Positions 8,902-21,124 of a DNA stretch of 64,000 nucleotides are shown one piece after another. Numbering within the stretch: position 1 is the first letter of the stretch; each line of letters opens with the position of its first letter. The translations under genes and the position numbers were made by a program. The notes below the pieces were generated by a model. It was given only the letters and a program-made list of their open reading frames with translations, had not been told where the DNA came from and searched no databases. The stretch is taken from the NCBI GenBank assembly GCA_938084055.1, contig CALKDK010000009.1:62001-126000 (forward strand), written 5' to 3'. This stretch comes from an uncultured Luminiphilus sp. (GTDB taxonomy: Bacteria > Pseudomonadota > Gammaproteobacteria > Pseudomonadales > Halieaceae).

Positions 8902-9741
8902 ATGACCGACTTGGCCAGTAAAACCATGTGGATTACCGGAGCCTCCTCGGGTATTGGTCGGGCTATCGCGATCAGGGCAGCAGAGGCCGGATGTCAGCTC
9001 ATACTGTCAGGCCGGCGCGAGGACGCCCTCGCGGCACTCGCCGCCAGTCTGCCGGTGGAGAGTCTGGTCCTGCCCTTTGAAGTGACCGATTACCCGTCCC
9101 TCGCCGGTACGATTGCCACCGCCTGGCAGTGGCAGGGGCGGGTGGACCTGCTGATCAACAATGCGGGTATCAGCCAGCGTTGTATCGCCCTGGACGCCAA
9201 ACCGGAAATTTATACCGAGTTGATCAATGTCGATCTCATCGCTCCTATCTGGCTGACACAGTTACAACTCAATCGTATGGCAGATGCAGGTGGTGGGCAT
9301 ATTGTCGCCATAAGCTCCGTCGCGGGCCGAATCGGCGCCCCGCTGAGAACAGCCTACTGCGCCGCCAAGCACGGGCTTATTGGTTATATGGATGCCCTGC
9401 GGAGCGAAGTTGATAGGCTGCACAATATCAAGGTGACCAACATACTGCCCGGTTCAGTGGCCACTGATGTCGCCCGCAACGCCGTCACGGCTGACGGGGG
9501 TCGTCGCGGTCGGTCAGATCCGGTGATCGATGCGGGTGACGACCCGCTCGATTGCGCCGACGCCATTCTGGAAGCCGTGCGCAACGACCAGCCAGAGCTG
9601 ATCTTTGCAAAGGAAATGGAATTGGCTCTGGCAGGGCTGAGGCACGCGGATCCCGACACTTTTTTTGAGGCCGTAGCGGAATTTGGTCAACAGACCGTCA
9701 CCCAGTACCGGGACGAAAACCCCAAATCCGACGCTCGGTAG
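8902..9741 (+). CDS. short-chain dehydrogenase/reductase
   Basis: The 279-aa protein is a classical SDR. It has the cofactor motif TGASSGIGRAIA near residue 14, INNAGIS near 88, and catalytic Ser and Tyr/Lys in AISSVAG and YCAAKHG (about residues 138-160). It should reduce or oxidise a carbonyl/alcohol with NAD(P)H in the cytoplasm; the substrate cannot be read from sequence. An AGGAG ribosome binding site precedes ATG 8902. Flanked by intergenic gaps, so likely its own transcription unit. Confidence 0.9.
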   Translation: MTDLASKTMWITGASSGIGRAIAIRAAEAGCQLILSGRREDALAALAASLPVESLVLPFEVTDYPSLAGTIATAWQWQGRVDLLINNAGISQRCIALDAKPEIYTELINVDLIAPIWLTQLQLNRMADAGGGHIVAISSVAGRIGAPLRTAYCAAKHGLIGYMDALRSEVDRLHNIKVTNILPGSVATDVARNAVTADGGRRGRSDPVIDAGDDPLDCADAILEAVRNDQPELIFAKEMELALAGLRHADPDTFFEAVAEFGQQTVTQYRDENPKSDAR

Positions 9742-9932
9742 GATGTCGGGGTTGAATCCACAACGGTAGACAAGGCCCAACCCTCTGCGCCGCAACCGAG
9801 TTTGATCCCGTACGGGGACGAACGGCCCATGCCGAAAGCGAGCCTCCCAAGGTAATACTGTCGCAGAAGTAGACGCCGCGGACTCACGAGGCTAGGCTAT
9901 CTCATCGTTTTTGGCCCAGGGAGGACCTCCTT

Positions 9933-10532
9933 ATGAGCACCTCAGGAATTGTATTTTTCTCTACCGTCGCCGTGCTCCTGGTATGGGGCGTCGCCATTTA
10001 TAACCAGCTTGTAGCGCTGACGAACCGATATAAAAACGCTTTTGCCCAGATCGAGGTGCAACTCAAACGCCGCTATGACCTGATTCCCAACCTGGTGGAG
10101 ACCGCCAAGGGCTACCTGAGTCATGAGCGGGAGACACTGGAAGCGGTTATTCAGGCTCGGAATGAAGCGTCAGCCGCCCTCGCTGCGGTAACACAGAGCG
10201 GTGTGGATCCAGCATCCATAAAGACGCTCTCCAGCGCCGAGGGGGCATTGGGCGGTGCTTTGGGGAAGCTTAATGTCGTTATGGAGGCCTATCCCGACCT
10301 GAAGGCGAGTGACAACATGCAGCAGCTGTCAGAAGAGCTCACTTCAACGGAAAATCGTGTTGCTTTCGCCCGCCAGGGTTTTAATGACGCCGTCATGCAC
10401 TTCAATACCTACCGGCAAAGTTTTCCAAATGTTGTCATTGGCAATTTTTTTGGTTATCGGGAAGATGCCAGTCTCCTCGAGTTTGAGGACAGCGTTGCAA
10501 TTCAGCAGGCTCCAGGCATTAGCTTCTCCTGA
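9933..10532 (+). CDS. LemA family protein
   Basis: The 199-aa protein has an N-terminal membrane helix (GIVFFSTVAVLLVWGVAIY) and then the LemA helical core, with the conserved KRRYDLIPNLVETAKGYLSH segment and FNDAVMHFNTYRQSFP near the C-terminus. LemA proteins are membrane-anchored helical bundles of unclear biochemical role, often encoded beside M48 proteases, as here (13 bp upstream). The Shine-Dalgarno GGAGG lies within an imperfect GGAG-CTCC inverted repeat just before the start, which might mask it. Confidence 0.92.
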   Translation: MSTSGIVFFSTVAVLLVWGVAIYNQLVALTNRYKNAFAQIEVQLKRRYDLIPNLVETAKGYLSHERETLEAVIQARNEASAALAAVTQSGVDPASIKTLSSAEGALGGALGKLNVVMEAYPDLKASDNMQQLSEELTSTENRVAFARQGFNDAVMHFNTYRQSFPNVVIGNFFGYREDASLLEFEDSVAIQQAPGISFS

Positions 10533-10545
10533 AGCGCGCTGAGCT

Positions 10546-12462
10546 GTGGATTTTTTCCGTGAGCAGGATATTGCACGGCGCAATACGCGACTGCTGACCA
10601 TCCTGTTTTTGATCGCCGTGCTGGTTCTGGTGGGCCTCACCAATCTGTTCCTCGCCGTGGCACTCGGCTTGTCCAGTAGCTATCAACAGGGTTGGGGACC
10701 TGATGGATATCTGTCCGGCCTGGACCTTTCCGCCATGCTGGTCATAAGCGCCTGCGTGATGACCGTTATTGCTGCGGTCGTGGTCTACAACTGGATCCGC
10801 TTCGCCCAGGGTGGCCGCACCGTCGTTGAGGCTCTTGGGGGTCGACCGATCGCTTCCGGAACCGAGGAACCCTATGAACGGCGCGCCCAGAATATCGTGC
10901 AGGAAATAGCGCTGGCAGCCAATATGCCGGTACCGCCTCTCTATGTTCTGGATGACGAACGGGGTATCAATGCGCTGGCAGCCGGGGTTTCTCCGGGTGA
11001 CGCGGTGGTTGCCGTCACCCGGGGAGCGATGGTGCAACTGACTCGCGATGAACTGCAGGGCGTCATCGGTCACGAGTTTAGTCACATCCTTAATGGCGAT
11101 ATGCGCCTCAGCATCCGGCTGGCGGCAATGCTGCGTGGCATCACATTCATTGGCGATATAGGCGCACTCCTTCTGCGCAGCGGTGGCAGACGACGCTATC
11201 GCAGCAGCCGTGGCAAAAACGAGACCGCCGGGCTCCTGGCGGTGGGCCTTGGCCTGTACGTCATCGGCCTGCTGGGTGGCCTGATGGCGGGGCTCATAAA
11301 GTCGGCAATTTCCAAGCAAAAGGAATACCTTGCCGATGCCTCCTCGGTCCAGTTCACGCGCAATCCCGACGGCATTGGCAATGCCCTGAAGGTGATCGGC
11401 GGCTATACGCCCGGCACGCTGGTCCATACGGCCCGGGCGGAAGAGCTATCCCACCTGTTTTTTGGACAGGTCAAACACCGCCTTTGGATGCTCTTCGCCA
11501 CCCACCCCAAACTGGAAAACCGTATTCGAAAGGTCGACCCCCGCTGGGATGGGCAGTTTATTAAACGGGCACCCGACCACCGGGCACTTGAGCCACAACT
11601 TGCCGACGAAATGGGGCTCAATCAGGCACGCAGGGCAATCAGCACTGTTTTGCCCGCGGCAATGCTCATTAACCTTGATGACGTCCCCTTTGGCCGAGAG
11701 CCCTCCACCGCAGACAGTTTAGTTCCGGAGCTCGCCGGCAGGCTTGTTGAAGATGCCCGGGAACCCCTGGGGGCGATGAGCCTGATTCTCGGACTGTTAT
11801 GGCATGAGGACAGTCAGGATACCCAACTGGCGTCCGTGGCAGCCACGGAGATCAGTGGCCTCGAACTACTGGTGGCTGAGAGGGGTCGGGAATTGGCGGG
11901 TGTAGCCCCGGAATTACGCCTGCCATTGATCGAACTGTGCCTGCCTACGCTGAAGACGCTGTCTGAACCCCAGTACAAGAAATTTAAAGAACTGCTGCTT
12001 AATTTCATCAGGGCAGACGGTCGCATCGATTTATTTGAATGGTGTTTGTATCAACTCGTCCGACACTACCTCGATCCCCACTTCATGAAAGTACGGACCC
12101 GCGTACAATTTTCCAAATTGACCCAGGTAGCCGAATCACTGGCGATCGCATTGGCCACACTGGCACATCTGGGCAAATCGGATACGGAGAGCACATTCCG
12201 GGCCGGGGCAGCCGTACTCAACCTGTCCTTGCAACTACCCCCCGCCGAGCAGCTGGGCGTAAAACCGTTCGGTCGGGCCATTGATCAACTGGCAGCCTGC
12301 TATCCACTGCTGAAAGTCACCATTCTGAAGGCACTGGCCAGGGTGGCCGAGGAAGACGGCCAGATTTCTCCACGGGAGCTCACCCTGATCAAAGCCATTG
12401 CAGCCGTCATTGACTGCCCCTTACCCAACAGCATGCTGGAATCGGCAGCGCTAAATCAGTGA
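10546..12462 (+). CDS. M48 family membrane metalloprotease with C-terminal TerB-like region
   Basis: The 638-aa protein begins at GTG 10546. Two N-terminal membrane helices (about 20-45 and 63-90) precede a zinc protease domain with the HExxH motif in IGHEFSHILNGDM (near residue 180) and the third-ligand region in KEYLADASSVQFTRNP. It resembles HtpX-type membrane quality-control proteases but is about twice as long. The extra C-terminal half is helical and ends in a TerB-like AEEDGQISPRELTLIKAIA segment. Pairing with LemA suggests a shared envelope function. Confidence 0.88.
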   Translation: MDFFREQDIARRNTRLLTILFLIAVLVLVGLTNLFLAVALGLSSSYQQGWGPDGYLSGLDLSAMLVISACVMTVIAAVVVYNWIRFAQGGRTVVEALGGRPIASGTEEPYERRAQNIVQEIALAANMPVPPLYVLDDERGINALAAGVSPGDAVVAVTRGAMVQLTRDELQGVIGHEFSHILNGDMRLSIRLAAMLRGITFIGDIGALLLRSGGRRRYRSSRGKNETAGLLAVGLGLYVIGLLGGLMAGLIKSAISKQKEYLADASSVQFTRNPDGIGNALKVIGGYTPGTLVHTARAEELSHLFFGQVKHRLWMLFATHPKLENRIRKVDPRWDGQFIKRAPDHRALEPQLADEMGLNQARRAISTVLPAAMLINLDDVPFGREPSTADSLVPELAGRLVEDAREPLGAMSLILGLLWHEDSQDTQLASVAATEISGLELLVAERGRELAGVAPELRLPLIELCLPTLKTLSEPQYKKFKELLLNFIRADGRIDLFEWCLYQLVRHYLDPHFMKVRTRVQFSKLTQVAESLAIALATLAHLGKSDTESTFRAGAAVLNLSLQLPPAEQLGVKPFGRAIDQLAACYPLLKVTILKALARVAEEDGQISPRELTLIKAIAAVIDCPLPNSMLESAALNQ

Positions 12463-12624
12463 CTTACCATCAAAATGGTGCAGTTCATCGCATTTGACTG
12501 GTAATTGACAGGCATCGGACTAAGCTGGATTGAACGGCTGCCATGGACGGCAAGCCGAAACGGCCCGGAGGCATCAGAACAGCGGTACCGAAGGGCCCTC
12601 ACTGAAAACACATGGAGGTGTTTC

Positions 12625-13089
12625 ATGCAACCTGTCAAAACTGTTCGCCACGCAACCGCCAGTTACCAACGGCCCCCACCGCGACATCAGCGGATTATTC
12701 GGGTAACTGTTCCGAAGCCCGAGGTCGACAAGGAACAAATCGAGCGGGTCACACAGCGCTCCGTAGACACCATGTCCCAAACGACCCTGAAGGTTTGCGG
12801 ATTACTTATCAAGGGTGATCTGAGTCGACTGCGTTCCGAGCACGTGGCCGATACCCTCGGGGTGAGCCCAACCACACTGCGCCGAAGGCTGCGGGTTGAC
12901 CGTATCAGCTACCAGGAGCTGCTGGACCAGGTGCGCCAGTACCGCTGCGAGTGCCAACTCGAGGAACGCTGGGTTCCCGGCAAAACGCTGGCATGGAAAC
13001 TGGGCTACGCGGAAGTGAACAGTTTCTATCGCGCCTTCAGGCGGTGGACAGGCTGCAGCTACAGCGAAATGAAGCTGCAGTTCGTATAG
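12625..13089 (+). CDS. AraC-type helix-turn-helix protein without a sensor domain
   Basis: A 154-aa protein whose C-terminal ~100 residues form the double helix-turn-helix of AraC/XylS regulators (SEHVADTLGVSPTTLRRRL for the first, LAWKLGYAEVNSFYRAFRRW for the second). The frame is open 120 bases further upstream, but ATG 12625 has a strong GGAGGT and is preferred. The ~50-residue N-terminal part is basic and too short for a ligand-binding domain, so the protein may be constitutively active or controlled by abundance. Targets unknown. Confidence 0.8.
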   Translation: MQPVKTVRHATASYQRPPPRHQRIIRVTVPKPEVDKEQIERVTQRSVDTMSQTTLKVCGLLIKGDLSRLRSEHVADTLGVSPTTLRRRLRVDRISYQELLDQVRQYRCECQLEERWVPGKTLAWKLGYAEVNSFYRAFRRWTGCSYSEMKLQFV

Positions 13090-13098
13090 AGGTAGCGT

Positions 13099-13863
13099 CT
13101 ATAACTTGCCCGAGTTGTCATAGGCCCAGTAGCCCACCCACTCATGAATCGCCCGACTCGAGCGGGCGAGGCGTGGGTAGGTGGGCACCCACCCGGGGAT
13201 GAAGGGATCGGCGAATTTTGGAATTTGATGGTCGGTAGCCGCCGCCGTCACCTGCAGGCCCTGCTGCTCGAAGAGCGCCAGCGCCCGACGCATATGCGCG
13301 CCACTGGTAACCAGAAGGATATGCTTGAACCCCCCATTCTTGAGCATCTCACCCGCCATCACCGCATTGTCATAGGTGGTGCGACTGCCCGTCTCCAGAA
13401 GTAGCTGGCGCCGGGGTATCTGCAGCGCCTGTAGCTGCTGTGCCAGCAGCTCGGCCTCAGGAAGCCGGGGCATCTGTGAACCACCGGATATCAGGATAAC
13501 CGACGCCTTCTGGGCAAAGTACAATTCTGCTGCAAACATCACACGGTCGGCCGCATCATTGAGGTCTGTGCCACGACCAAAACGCGACTCACCATTGCCA
13601 GCGCCGCCCAGTAAAACAATGGCATCGGCCACGGGTAATTCCTCCGGGGAAAAGGCCGGATGGCGCCCCTCAAGAGGTTGCATCAGGGCCTCAGAGCCGA
13701 ATTCTGTGGCTGGAAAATAGATCACCAGCAGGGCCAGAAATGCCATCAGCCAACTCAGGCCGCGTTTACCGAACATGCCGGTCAGCACCGAAATCAGCAG
13801 CAGAAGTAACCCCAGCGAAAGGGGATACACCAACAGGGAAAGGAGTTTCGTCGCAGCGAGCAT
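13099..13863 (-). CDS. YdcF/ElyC-like envelope protein
   Basis: The 254-aa protein has two N-terminal membrane helices (LSLLVYPLSLGLLLLLIS and LSWLMAFLALLVIYFP), then a DUF218/YdcF domain with DAIVLLGGAGN, ILISGGSQMPRLPEAE, ETGSRTTYDNAV and LLVTSGAHMRRALALF. This order matches ElyC, an E. coli inner-membrane protein linked to peptidoglycan and enterobacterial-antigen lipid carrier metabolism. It follows purA by 3 bp on the same strand and is probably co-transcribed. The precise role in this organism is inferred. Confidence 0.82.
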   Translation of the reverse strand: MLAATKLLSLLVYPLSLGLLLLLISVLTGMFGKRGLSWLMAFLALLVIYFPATEFGSEALMQPLEGRHPAFSPEELPVADAIVLLGGAGNGESRFGRGTDLNDAADRVMFAAELYFAQKASVILISGGSQMPRLPEAELLAQQLQALQIPRRQLLLETGSRTTYDNAVMAGEMLKNGGFKHILLVTSGAHMRRALALFEQQGLQVTAAATDHQIPKFADPFIPGWVPTYPRLARSSRAIHEWVGYWAYDNSGKL

Positions 13864-13866
13864 GGT

Positions 13867-16346
<2,480 letters not shown>

Positions 16347-16354
16347 CCCCGGTT

Positions 16355-17242
16355 TTACCTGCCGCGCGAGGTGCCGGCATCCTGGCCTCTCAGGTACTGG
16401 TAAAACTGACTGTCGGGCTCGATGAGCATCACGTCGCTACCGCCGTTGAAGGTTTCCTGATAGGCCCTCAGGCTGCGTACAAAGGCGTAAAACTCAGGGT
16501 CCTGGTTATAGGCCTCAGCATAGATTCGAGTCGCCTCGGCATCACCCAGTCCTCGGATCATCTCGGATTCCCGGAAAGCATTGGCCTCGAGAACAGTGAC
16601 CTCACGATCAGCCGCCGCTCTAATCCCCTCGGCCAGTTCCTGACCCTCAGAGCGCAGCTCACGCGCTTCCTTTTCCCGCTCGGCGTTCATGCGCCGATAG
16701 ACAGAGTTGGAAACATCCGGGGGCAGGTCAATCTTCTTCACCCGAACATCAATGACCTCCACGCCCAATTCTGTAGCGGCGACCTCAGAAAGTCGCTGGG
16801 TAATCGCATCCATGACTTCGTCACGCTGGCCCGACACCACCTCCTGAACCGTCCTGACCGCCACCTCGTTACGCAAACCATCGTTAATTCGCTGGGCCAG
16901 CAGGCCGGCTGCACGCACTTCTTCACCATTGGTCGCGGTATAGTAAGTCGCCGTGTCCAGCACGCGAAATTTCGCATAGGAGTCGACGATAAGCGCCTTC
17001 TTTTCCTGCGTGAAGAAACGTTCAGCCGGGGAGTCAACGGTAAGAATTCGACCATCAAACAAGCGAACGTTATTCACAAAGGGGACTTTTACATGAATGC
17101 CAGGCTGCAAATCGGGATTAACCACCTCACCGAACTTCAGTAGTACGCCTCGCTGGGTTTCTTTGACCACGTAGAGTGAATTGGACGCAACCACCAAAAT
17201 CACGGCGAGGAGTATGCCTCCCCAGAGCTGTTTAACAGTCAT
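16355..17242 (-). CDS. hflC: FtsH protease modulator HflC
   Basis: The 295-aa protein has one N-terminal membrane helix (LLAVILVVASNSLYVV) and an SPFH/band-7 domain (VVKETQRGVLLKFGE to ERFFTQEKKALIVDSYAKF) followed by a long helical region with REKEARELRSEGQE. With HflK it forms the periplasm-facing cage around the membrane protease FtsH. Its start overlaps the hflK stop (TGATG), so the partners are co-translated. Confidence 0.95.
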   Translation of the reverse strand: MTVKQLWGGILLAVILVVASNSLYVVKETQRGVLLKFGEVVNPDLQPGIHVKVPFVNNVRLFDGRILTVDSPAERFFTQEKKALIVDSYAKFRVLDTATYYTATNGEEVRAAGLLAQRINDGLRNEVAVRTVQEVVSGQRDEVMDAITQRLSEVAATELGVEVIDVRVKKIDLPPDVSNSVYRRMNAEREKEARELRSEGQELAEGIRAAADREVTVLEANAFRESEMIRGLGDAEATRIYAEAYNQDPEFYAFVRSLRAYQETFNGGSDVMLIEPDSQFYQYLRGQDAGTSRGR

Positions 17243-18414
17243 CAGCGGCTACTCCTTCGGGTATCGTCAATGTCAATATCACGTTGCAACTCCTGCCTGA
17301 GCCGCTCGGTGATGTCCCGAAGATCGCGTTCACTCAGGCCGCTGCGAGAGCTGCCTGATGCCGAACGACTACCCGCCGGCGGCGCCAGCTTGTCCAGCGG
17401 CAGGTACATCACGTTGTTGCCGCCATCCACGTCCACCAGCACTTTATTGGTGTTGGCCATCACCGTTTGCATGGCGTCGAGGTAGAGCCGATCTCGGGTC
17501 ACCCTCGGCGACTTTTCGTACTCGGTCAAAAGTTGCGTAAAGCGCGAGGCCTCACCTTCAGCCTGCGCCATGACCTGCTGTTGGTAGGCGCTGGCTTCCT
17601 CAAGCACCCGCTGGGCACGACCCCGGGCCTCAGGCACTATGCCGTTGGCGTAGGACTGCGCTTCATTCTTGACCCGCTCCTCATCTTCCCGAGCCTTGAT
17701 CACATCATCAAAGGCACCCTGCACCTGCGTCGGTGGCCTGCCTTCATCGATATTGATTTTGCTGACACGAATACCGGTGCCGTAATTGTCCAGGTAGGTT
17801 TGCAGGCGTTCGCGAACATCTCCGGCAATCGCTGCACGGCCCTCGGTCAGCACGAGATCCATGGTGCTGTCACCCACCACGTGGCGCAGGGCGCTCTGGG
17901 CCGCATGTTGCAGTGATACTTCAGGGTCACGCACCTCGAGCACAAATTTTTCAGGGTTATCGATCAGGTACTGTAGGGACATGGTGACCTCAACGATATT
18001 CTCGTCCTGGGTCAACATGACCTCACGCACCTGGGAGGCTCGAATTTTGGTCGTATTGACCTTTAGAACTTCGTCAATAAGCGGTGGATTCCACTGCAGA
18101 CCCGGCTGCATCGTGCCAGCATACTTGCCAAATCGGAGCACGATGGCCCGCTCTTGCTCGTCGAGCTGGTAAAAGCCAAGTAGTGCCCAGACGGTAATAG
18201 CGCCCGCCGCAACAACACCCAAAAGGGCACCTGACATACGTCCACCGCCACTGCCACTACCACCTGCGCCGCCCCCCCCTCGACCACCGAACAAGCCGGA
18301 GAATCGCTGCTGAAGCTTCTTCAGGGCCTCGTCAAGATCGGGGGGTCCCTGATCGTTGCCGCCCCACGGATCGCGTGGTCGGTTGTTACCGCCCCCGGGC
18401 TCATTCCATGACAT
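17242..18414 (-). CDS. hflK: FtsH protease activity modulator HflK
   Basis: The 390-aa protein has the HflK signature: a Gly/Asn/Pro-rich cytoplasmic N-terminus (MSWNEPGGGNNRPRDPWGG, then a Gly-Ser tract near residues 44-58), one membrane helix (about 60-82), and an SPFH domain with YQLDEQERAIVLRFGKY and NIDEGRPPTQVQGAFDDV. The C-terminal tail is rich in Ser/Arg/Asp. Paired with hflC in the same order as in E. coli. Confidence 0.95.
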   Translation of the reverse strand: MSWNEPGGGNNRPRDPWGGNDQGPPDLDEALKKLQQRFSGLFGGRGGGGAGGSGSGGGRMSGALLGVVAAGAITVWALLGFYQLDEQERAIVLRFGKYAGTMQPGLQWNPPLIDEVLKVNTTKIRASQVREVMLTQDENIVEVTMSLQYLIDNPEKFVLEVRDPEVSLQHAAQSALRHVVGDSTMDLVLTEGRAAIAGDVRERLQTYLDNYGTGIRVSKINIDEGRPPTQVQGAFDDVIKAREDEERVKNEAQSYANGIVPEARGRAQRVLEEASAYQQQVMAQAEGEASRFTQLLTEYEKSPRVTRDRLYLDAMQTVMANTNKVLVDVDGGNNVMYLPLDKLAPPAGSRSASGSSRSGLSERDLRDITERLRQELQRDIDIDDTRRSSR

Positions 18415-18484
18415 GGGTAATTCCTTGGTTAATGACGGGTGGAGTCTAACAAAGTTGACTCCCTGCTCCTAACAACATGGGGGC

Positions 18485-19774
18485 TCAGTGGCGATGTTGC
18501 AAGCGATCCCATGCTTTTTGTGGCAAGCGCACAGAAAGAACACTGTTACCGGATGTGGTAAATGACTCCTCCAGCACGGCACCGAGCTCGAAAAGAGCGG
18601 CGCGCAGCTTGCCCTGCCTGGGCGTCACTTCCACATTGCCCTCAAACACGTCTTCCTGCAAACGCTCACGCAGGGCCCCCTCCAGCAAATCCAGACCCTC
18701 GCCGTCACGGGCAGAAAGATAGACCGCCAGCGGCACGCCCGATTCGCTGCGGACAATGCGTGGCGCCTGTTCCAGCAAGTCAACCTTGTTGTACACCAAA
18801 AGTACCGGCAGGTCCCCAGCACCAATTTCAGCCAGCACAACATCGACTTCGGACATCCAGTATTCGCGCCGCTCAGCCGCGACGTCTACAACGTGCAGCA
18901 GCAAATCGGCATTCAGGGTCTCTTCCAGCGTTGCCTTGAATGCATCGATCAGGGTGTGGGGCAGGTCAGAGATAAATCCTACCGTATCGGCGAGAACCAC
19001 CTCACCGAGGTGAGGAATTTCAACTCGACGTAACGTGGGATCAAGGGTCGCAAACAGCTGATCGGCGGCGTAGACATCAGCCGCTGCGTAACGGTTGAAC
19101 AGGGTGGACTTGCCCGCGTTGGTGTAACCCACAATCGATACCAGGGGCAACTCTGCACGCTGGCGGGCTCTGCGATTCTGCGCGCGCTGGGCCTTGACCT
19201 TCTCCAGCCTGGACTCAATGGCACGAATACGAACCCGCAGGAGACGCCTGTCGGTCTCGAGCTGGGTCTCACCCGGCCCGCGCAGGCCAATACCCCCTTT
19301 CTGGCGCTCGAGGTGTGTCCAGCCACGGACCAGACGCGTACTCATATGTTGGAGTTGGGCGAGCTCTACCTGGAGTTTGCCCTCGTGTGTCCGCGCTCTC
19401 TGGGCGAAGATATCGAGTATCAGCCCGGTCCTGGCGATCACCCGGCATTCTAGTGCCGCCTCAAGATTCCGCTCCTGGCTGGGTGATAACGGATGGTTAA
19501 AGACCACGAGGTCTGCGCCCTCGGCTTCCTTTACCTCCCGAATTTCTTCCAACTTGCCCGTGCCGACAAAGAACCGGGCCGAAGGCGCTCGACGATGCCC
19601 AGTGACCAGGGCAACCGGTCGCCCCCCTGCTGACACCACCAGCTCCTCAAACTCGCGGCTATCCAGCGCCTGGCCACCGTCATCGATGACCAGCTGAACC
19701 AGCACCACATTCTCGCCGCCTTCATGGCGATCAAATAGCTGGGCGTCTGATGACTTAGCCGTTATCGGCTTCAT
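18485..19774 (-). CDS. hflX: ribosome-associated GTPase HflX
   Basis: The 429-aa protein has the N-terminal HflX subdomain ([33 protein letters not shown]), a coiled linker with [17 protein letters not shown], and a GTPase domain with [21 protein letters not shown] and YNKVD. HflX splits or rescues stalled ribosomes. The frame is open 21 codons upstream, but ATG 19772-19774 has AGGAGG directly before it. It overlaps the 3' end of hfq by 20 bp, so the two are coupled. Confidence 0.95.
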   Translation of the reverse strand: MKPITAKSSDAQLFDRHEGGENVVLVQLVIDDGGQALDSREFEELVVSAGGRPVALVTGHRRAPSARFFVGTGKLEEIREVKEAEGADLVVFNHPLSPSQERNLEAALECRVIARTGLILDIFAQRARTHEGKLQVELAQLQHMSTRLVRGWTHLERQKGGIGLRGPGETQLETDRRLLRVRIRAIESRLEKVKAQRAQNRRARQRAELPLVSIVGYTNAGKSTLFNRYAAADVYAADQLFATLDPTLRRVEIPHLGEVVLADTVGFISDLPHTLIDAFKATLEETLNADLLLHVVDVAAERREYWMSEVDVVLAEIGAGDLPVLLVYNKVDLLEQAPRIVRSESGVPLAVYLSARDGEGLDLLEGALRERLQEDVFEGNVEVTPRQGKLRAALFELGAVLEESFTTSGNSVLSVRLPQKAWDRLQHRH

Positions 19775-20006
19775 CCTCCTCAGGGCCTGCCAGCGGGATG
19801 CGTACATTACGCGCGGGCACGACGGTGGAGATGGCATGCTTGTAAACCATCTGGGACACGGTATTTTTCAGGAGGACGACAAACTGATCAAAGGATTCAA
19901 TCTGGCCCTGGAGCTTAATACCGTTAACGAGGTAAATGGAGACGGGAACCCGCTCCTTGCGTAATGCATTGAGGTAAGGGTCTTGTAGCGTATGCCCTTT
20001 TGACAT
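19755..20006 (-). CDS. hfq: RNA chaperone Hfq
   Basis: The 83-aa protein has the canonical Hfq sequence: [19 protein letters not shown], then Sm1 ([18 protein letters not shown]) and Sm2 with [12 protein letters not shown]. The C-terminal tail is short and acidic ([10 protein letters not shown]). The hexamer brings small RNAs and mRNAs together. The start is ATG 20004-20006 with AAGGAG upstream; an in-frame extension further upstream is leader RNA. Confidence 0.98.
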   Translation of the reverse strand: MSKGHTLQDPYLNALRKERVPVSIYLVNGIKLQGQIESFDQFVVLLKNTVSQMVYKHAISTVVPARNVRIPLAGPEEDEADNG

Positions 20007-20082
20007 GGTAACTCCTTCATTTTTTGGTAAACCGGCGTCATAAAACCGCGACCCCTGGACAGCGCGACGCAGCGCCGCGCGG

Positions 20083-20088
20083 ATTATA
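20083..20088 (-). promoter_or_regulatory. candidate -10 element of the hfq promoter
   Basis: A perfect TATAAT lies on the minus strand 77 bp upstream of the hfq start, between miaA and hfq. The -35 region at 17-18 bp spacing (around CGCCAT) is weak. Separate promoters inside the miaA-hfq junction are well known in E. coli, which supports a local start here. Confidence 0.45.
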
Positions 20089-20113
20089 GCGCTTAGGCCG
20101 AGCAAATGGCGAG

Positions 20114-21124
20114 TTAGTTCCCGACGCAGTCCGACAGAGCGTTCAGCACAGCGTCATCCTGAGACAGGCGTTCCCCCTCTTCGCCGCGCCGGCACGAATG
20201 ATCCCGCAATGCGACCGAATGCTCCAAAACCGCGCCCTCGGTCGCGACAAGGCCCCCGTTTGCGCCGGTGAGCAGCCAACCATCGGCAGGCCAACTGCGC
20301 AACCAGGTGAGCTGCCGCTTGGCCAGCTGCCGTGTGGCTGCAACGGCGGCATCACAGGCCTCTGAAAACGACAGCTCGCCATCGAGATGAGACCAGATCT
20401 GACGGTAGCCTACGGCCCGAACCGCCGGCAGTTCAGGTGTCAGACCGCCACGGCGCCTTAGTTCCTCAACCTCAGCGACAAAACCCTGACTGAGCATCTG
20501 GTCAAAGCGGCGGGCGATTCGCTGGTGCAGCACGGCTCTATCCGCAGGACAGACAACCATGGCAACGGTCGACTCCTCGAATCCCCTGTTCACGCCCTCA
20601 GCCTGCCACTGACTGAGGGGCTTGCCCGTCATACGCCATATCTCCAGGCCACGGCCTATGCGCTGGCTGTGATTCGGGTGTAGCCGGTTAGCGAGCACGG
20701 GATCAACCGACTGCAACTGGCGGTGTAGAACCGGCCAGCCATATCGATCTGCCTCACTTTCAATGTCCCGGCGAATGCTCGGGTCACTCGCTGGAATATC
20801 CGCGAGCCCATCCAGCAGTGCCCGGAAGTACAGCTGGGTCCCGCCCACCAGAATAGGGGTGTGTTTTCGCCCACGAATCTCGGCGATGGCGCGCCGCGCA
20901 TCGATCGCGAACTGGGCTGCGCTATAGGGATTGTCGGGCTCCCTGATCGCCACCAGATGGTGGGGGTACTCCGGTCGGGCAGCTCCGATCTTCAGGCCCC
21001 GGTACACCAGGGCAGAATCGACTGACACCAGCTCGCCATCCAACTTTTTGGCCAGGGCAATGGCAAGATCGGTTTTGCCGGCCGCTGTAGGACCCATGAT
21101 GCAGAGCAGTGGCGGCGTGCCCAA
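20114..21124 (-). CDS. miaA: tRNA dimethylallyltransferase
   Basis: The 336-aa enzyme adds a dimethylallyl group to A37 of tRNAs reading UNN codons. It has the P-loop [31 protein letters not shown], and [18 protein letters not shown]. The start appears to be TTG at 21124, immediately after the mutL stop (TGATTG); the next in-frame Met would remove the strand leading into the P-loop. Conserved neighbours mutL and hfq support the call. Confidence 0.95.
   Translation of the reverse strand: MGTPPLLCIMGPTAAGKTDLAIALAKKLDGELVSVDSALVYRGLKIGAARPEYPHHLVAIREPDNPYSAAQFAIDARRAIAEIRGRKHTPILVGGTQLYFRALLDGLADIPASDPSIRRDIESEADRYGWPVLHRQLQSVDPVLANRLHPNHSQRIGRGLEIWRMTGKPLSQWQAEGVNRGFEESTVAMVVCPADRAVLHQRIARRFDQMLSQGFVAEVEELRRRGGLTPELPAVRAVGYRQIWSHLDGELSFSEACDAAVAATRQLAKRQLTWLRSWPADGWLLTGANGGLVATEGAVLEHSVALRDHSCRRGEEGERLSQDDAVLNALSDCVGN

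Noticed and set aside
12505-12533. TTGACA box upstream of the AraC-type gene as a promoter
   Set aside because: No acceptable -10 lies at 16-18 bp (GATTGA only); kept as a possibility but too weak to list.
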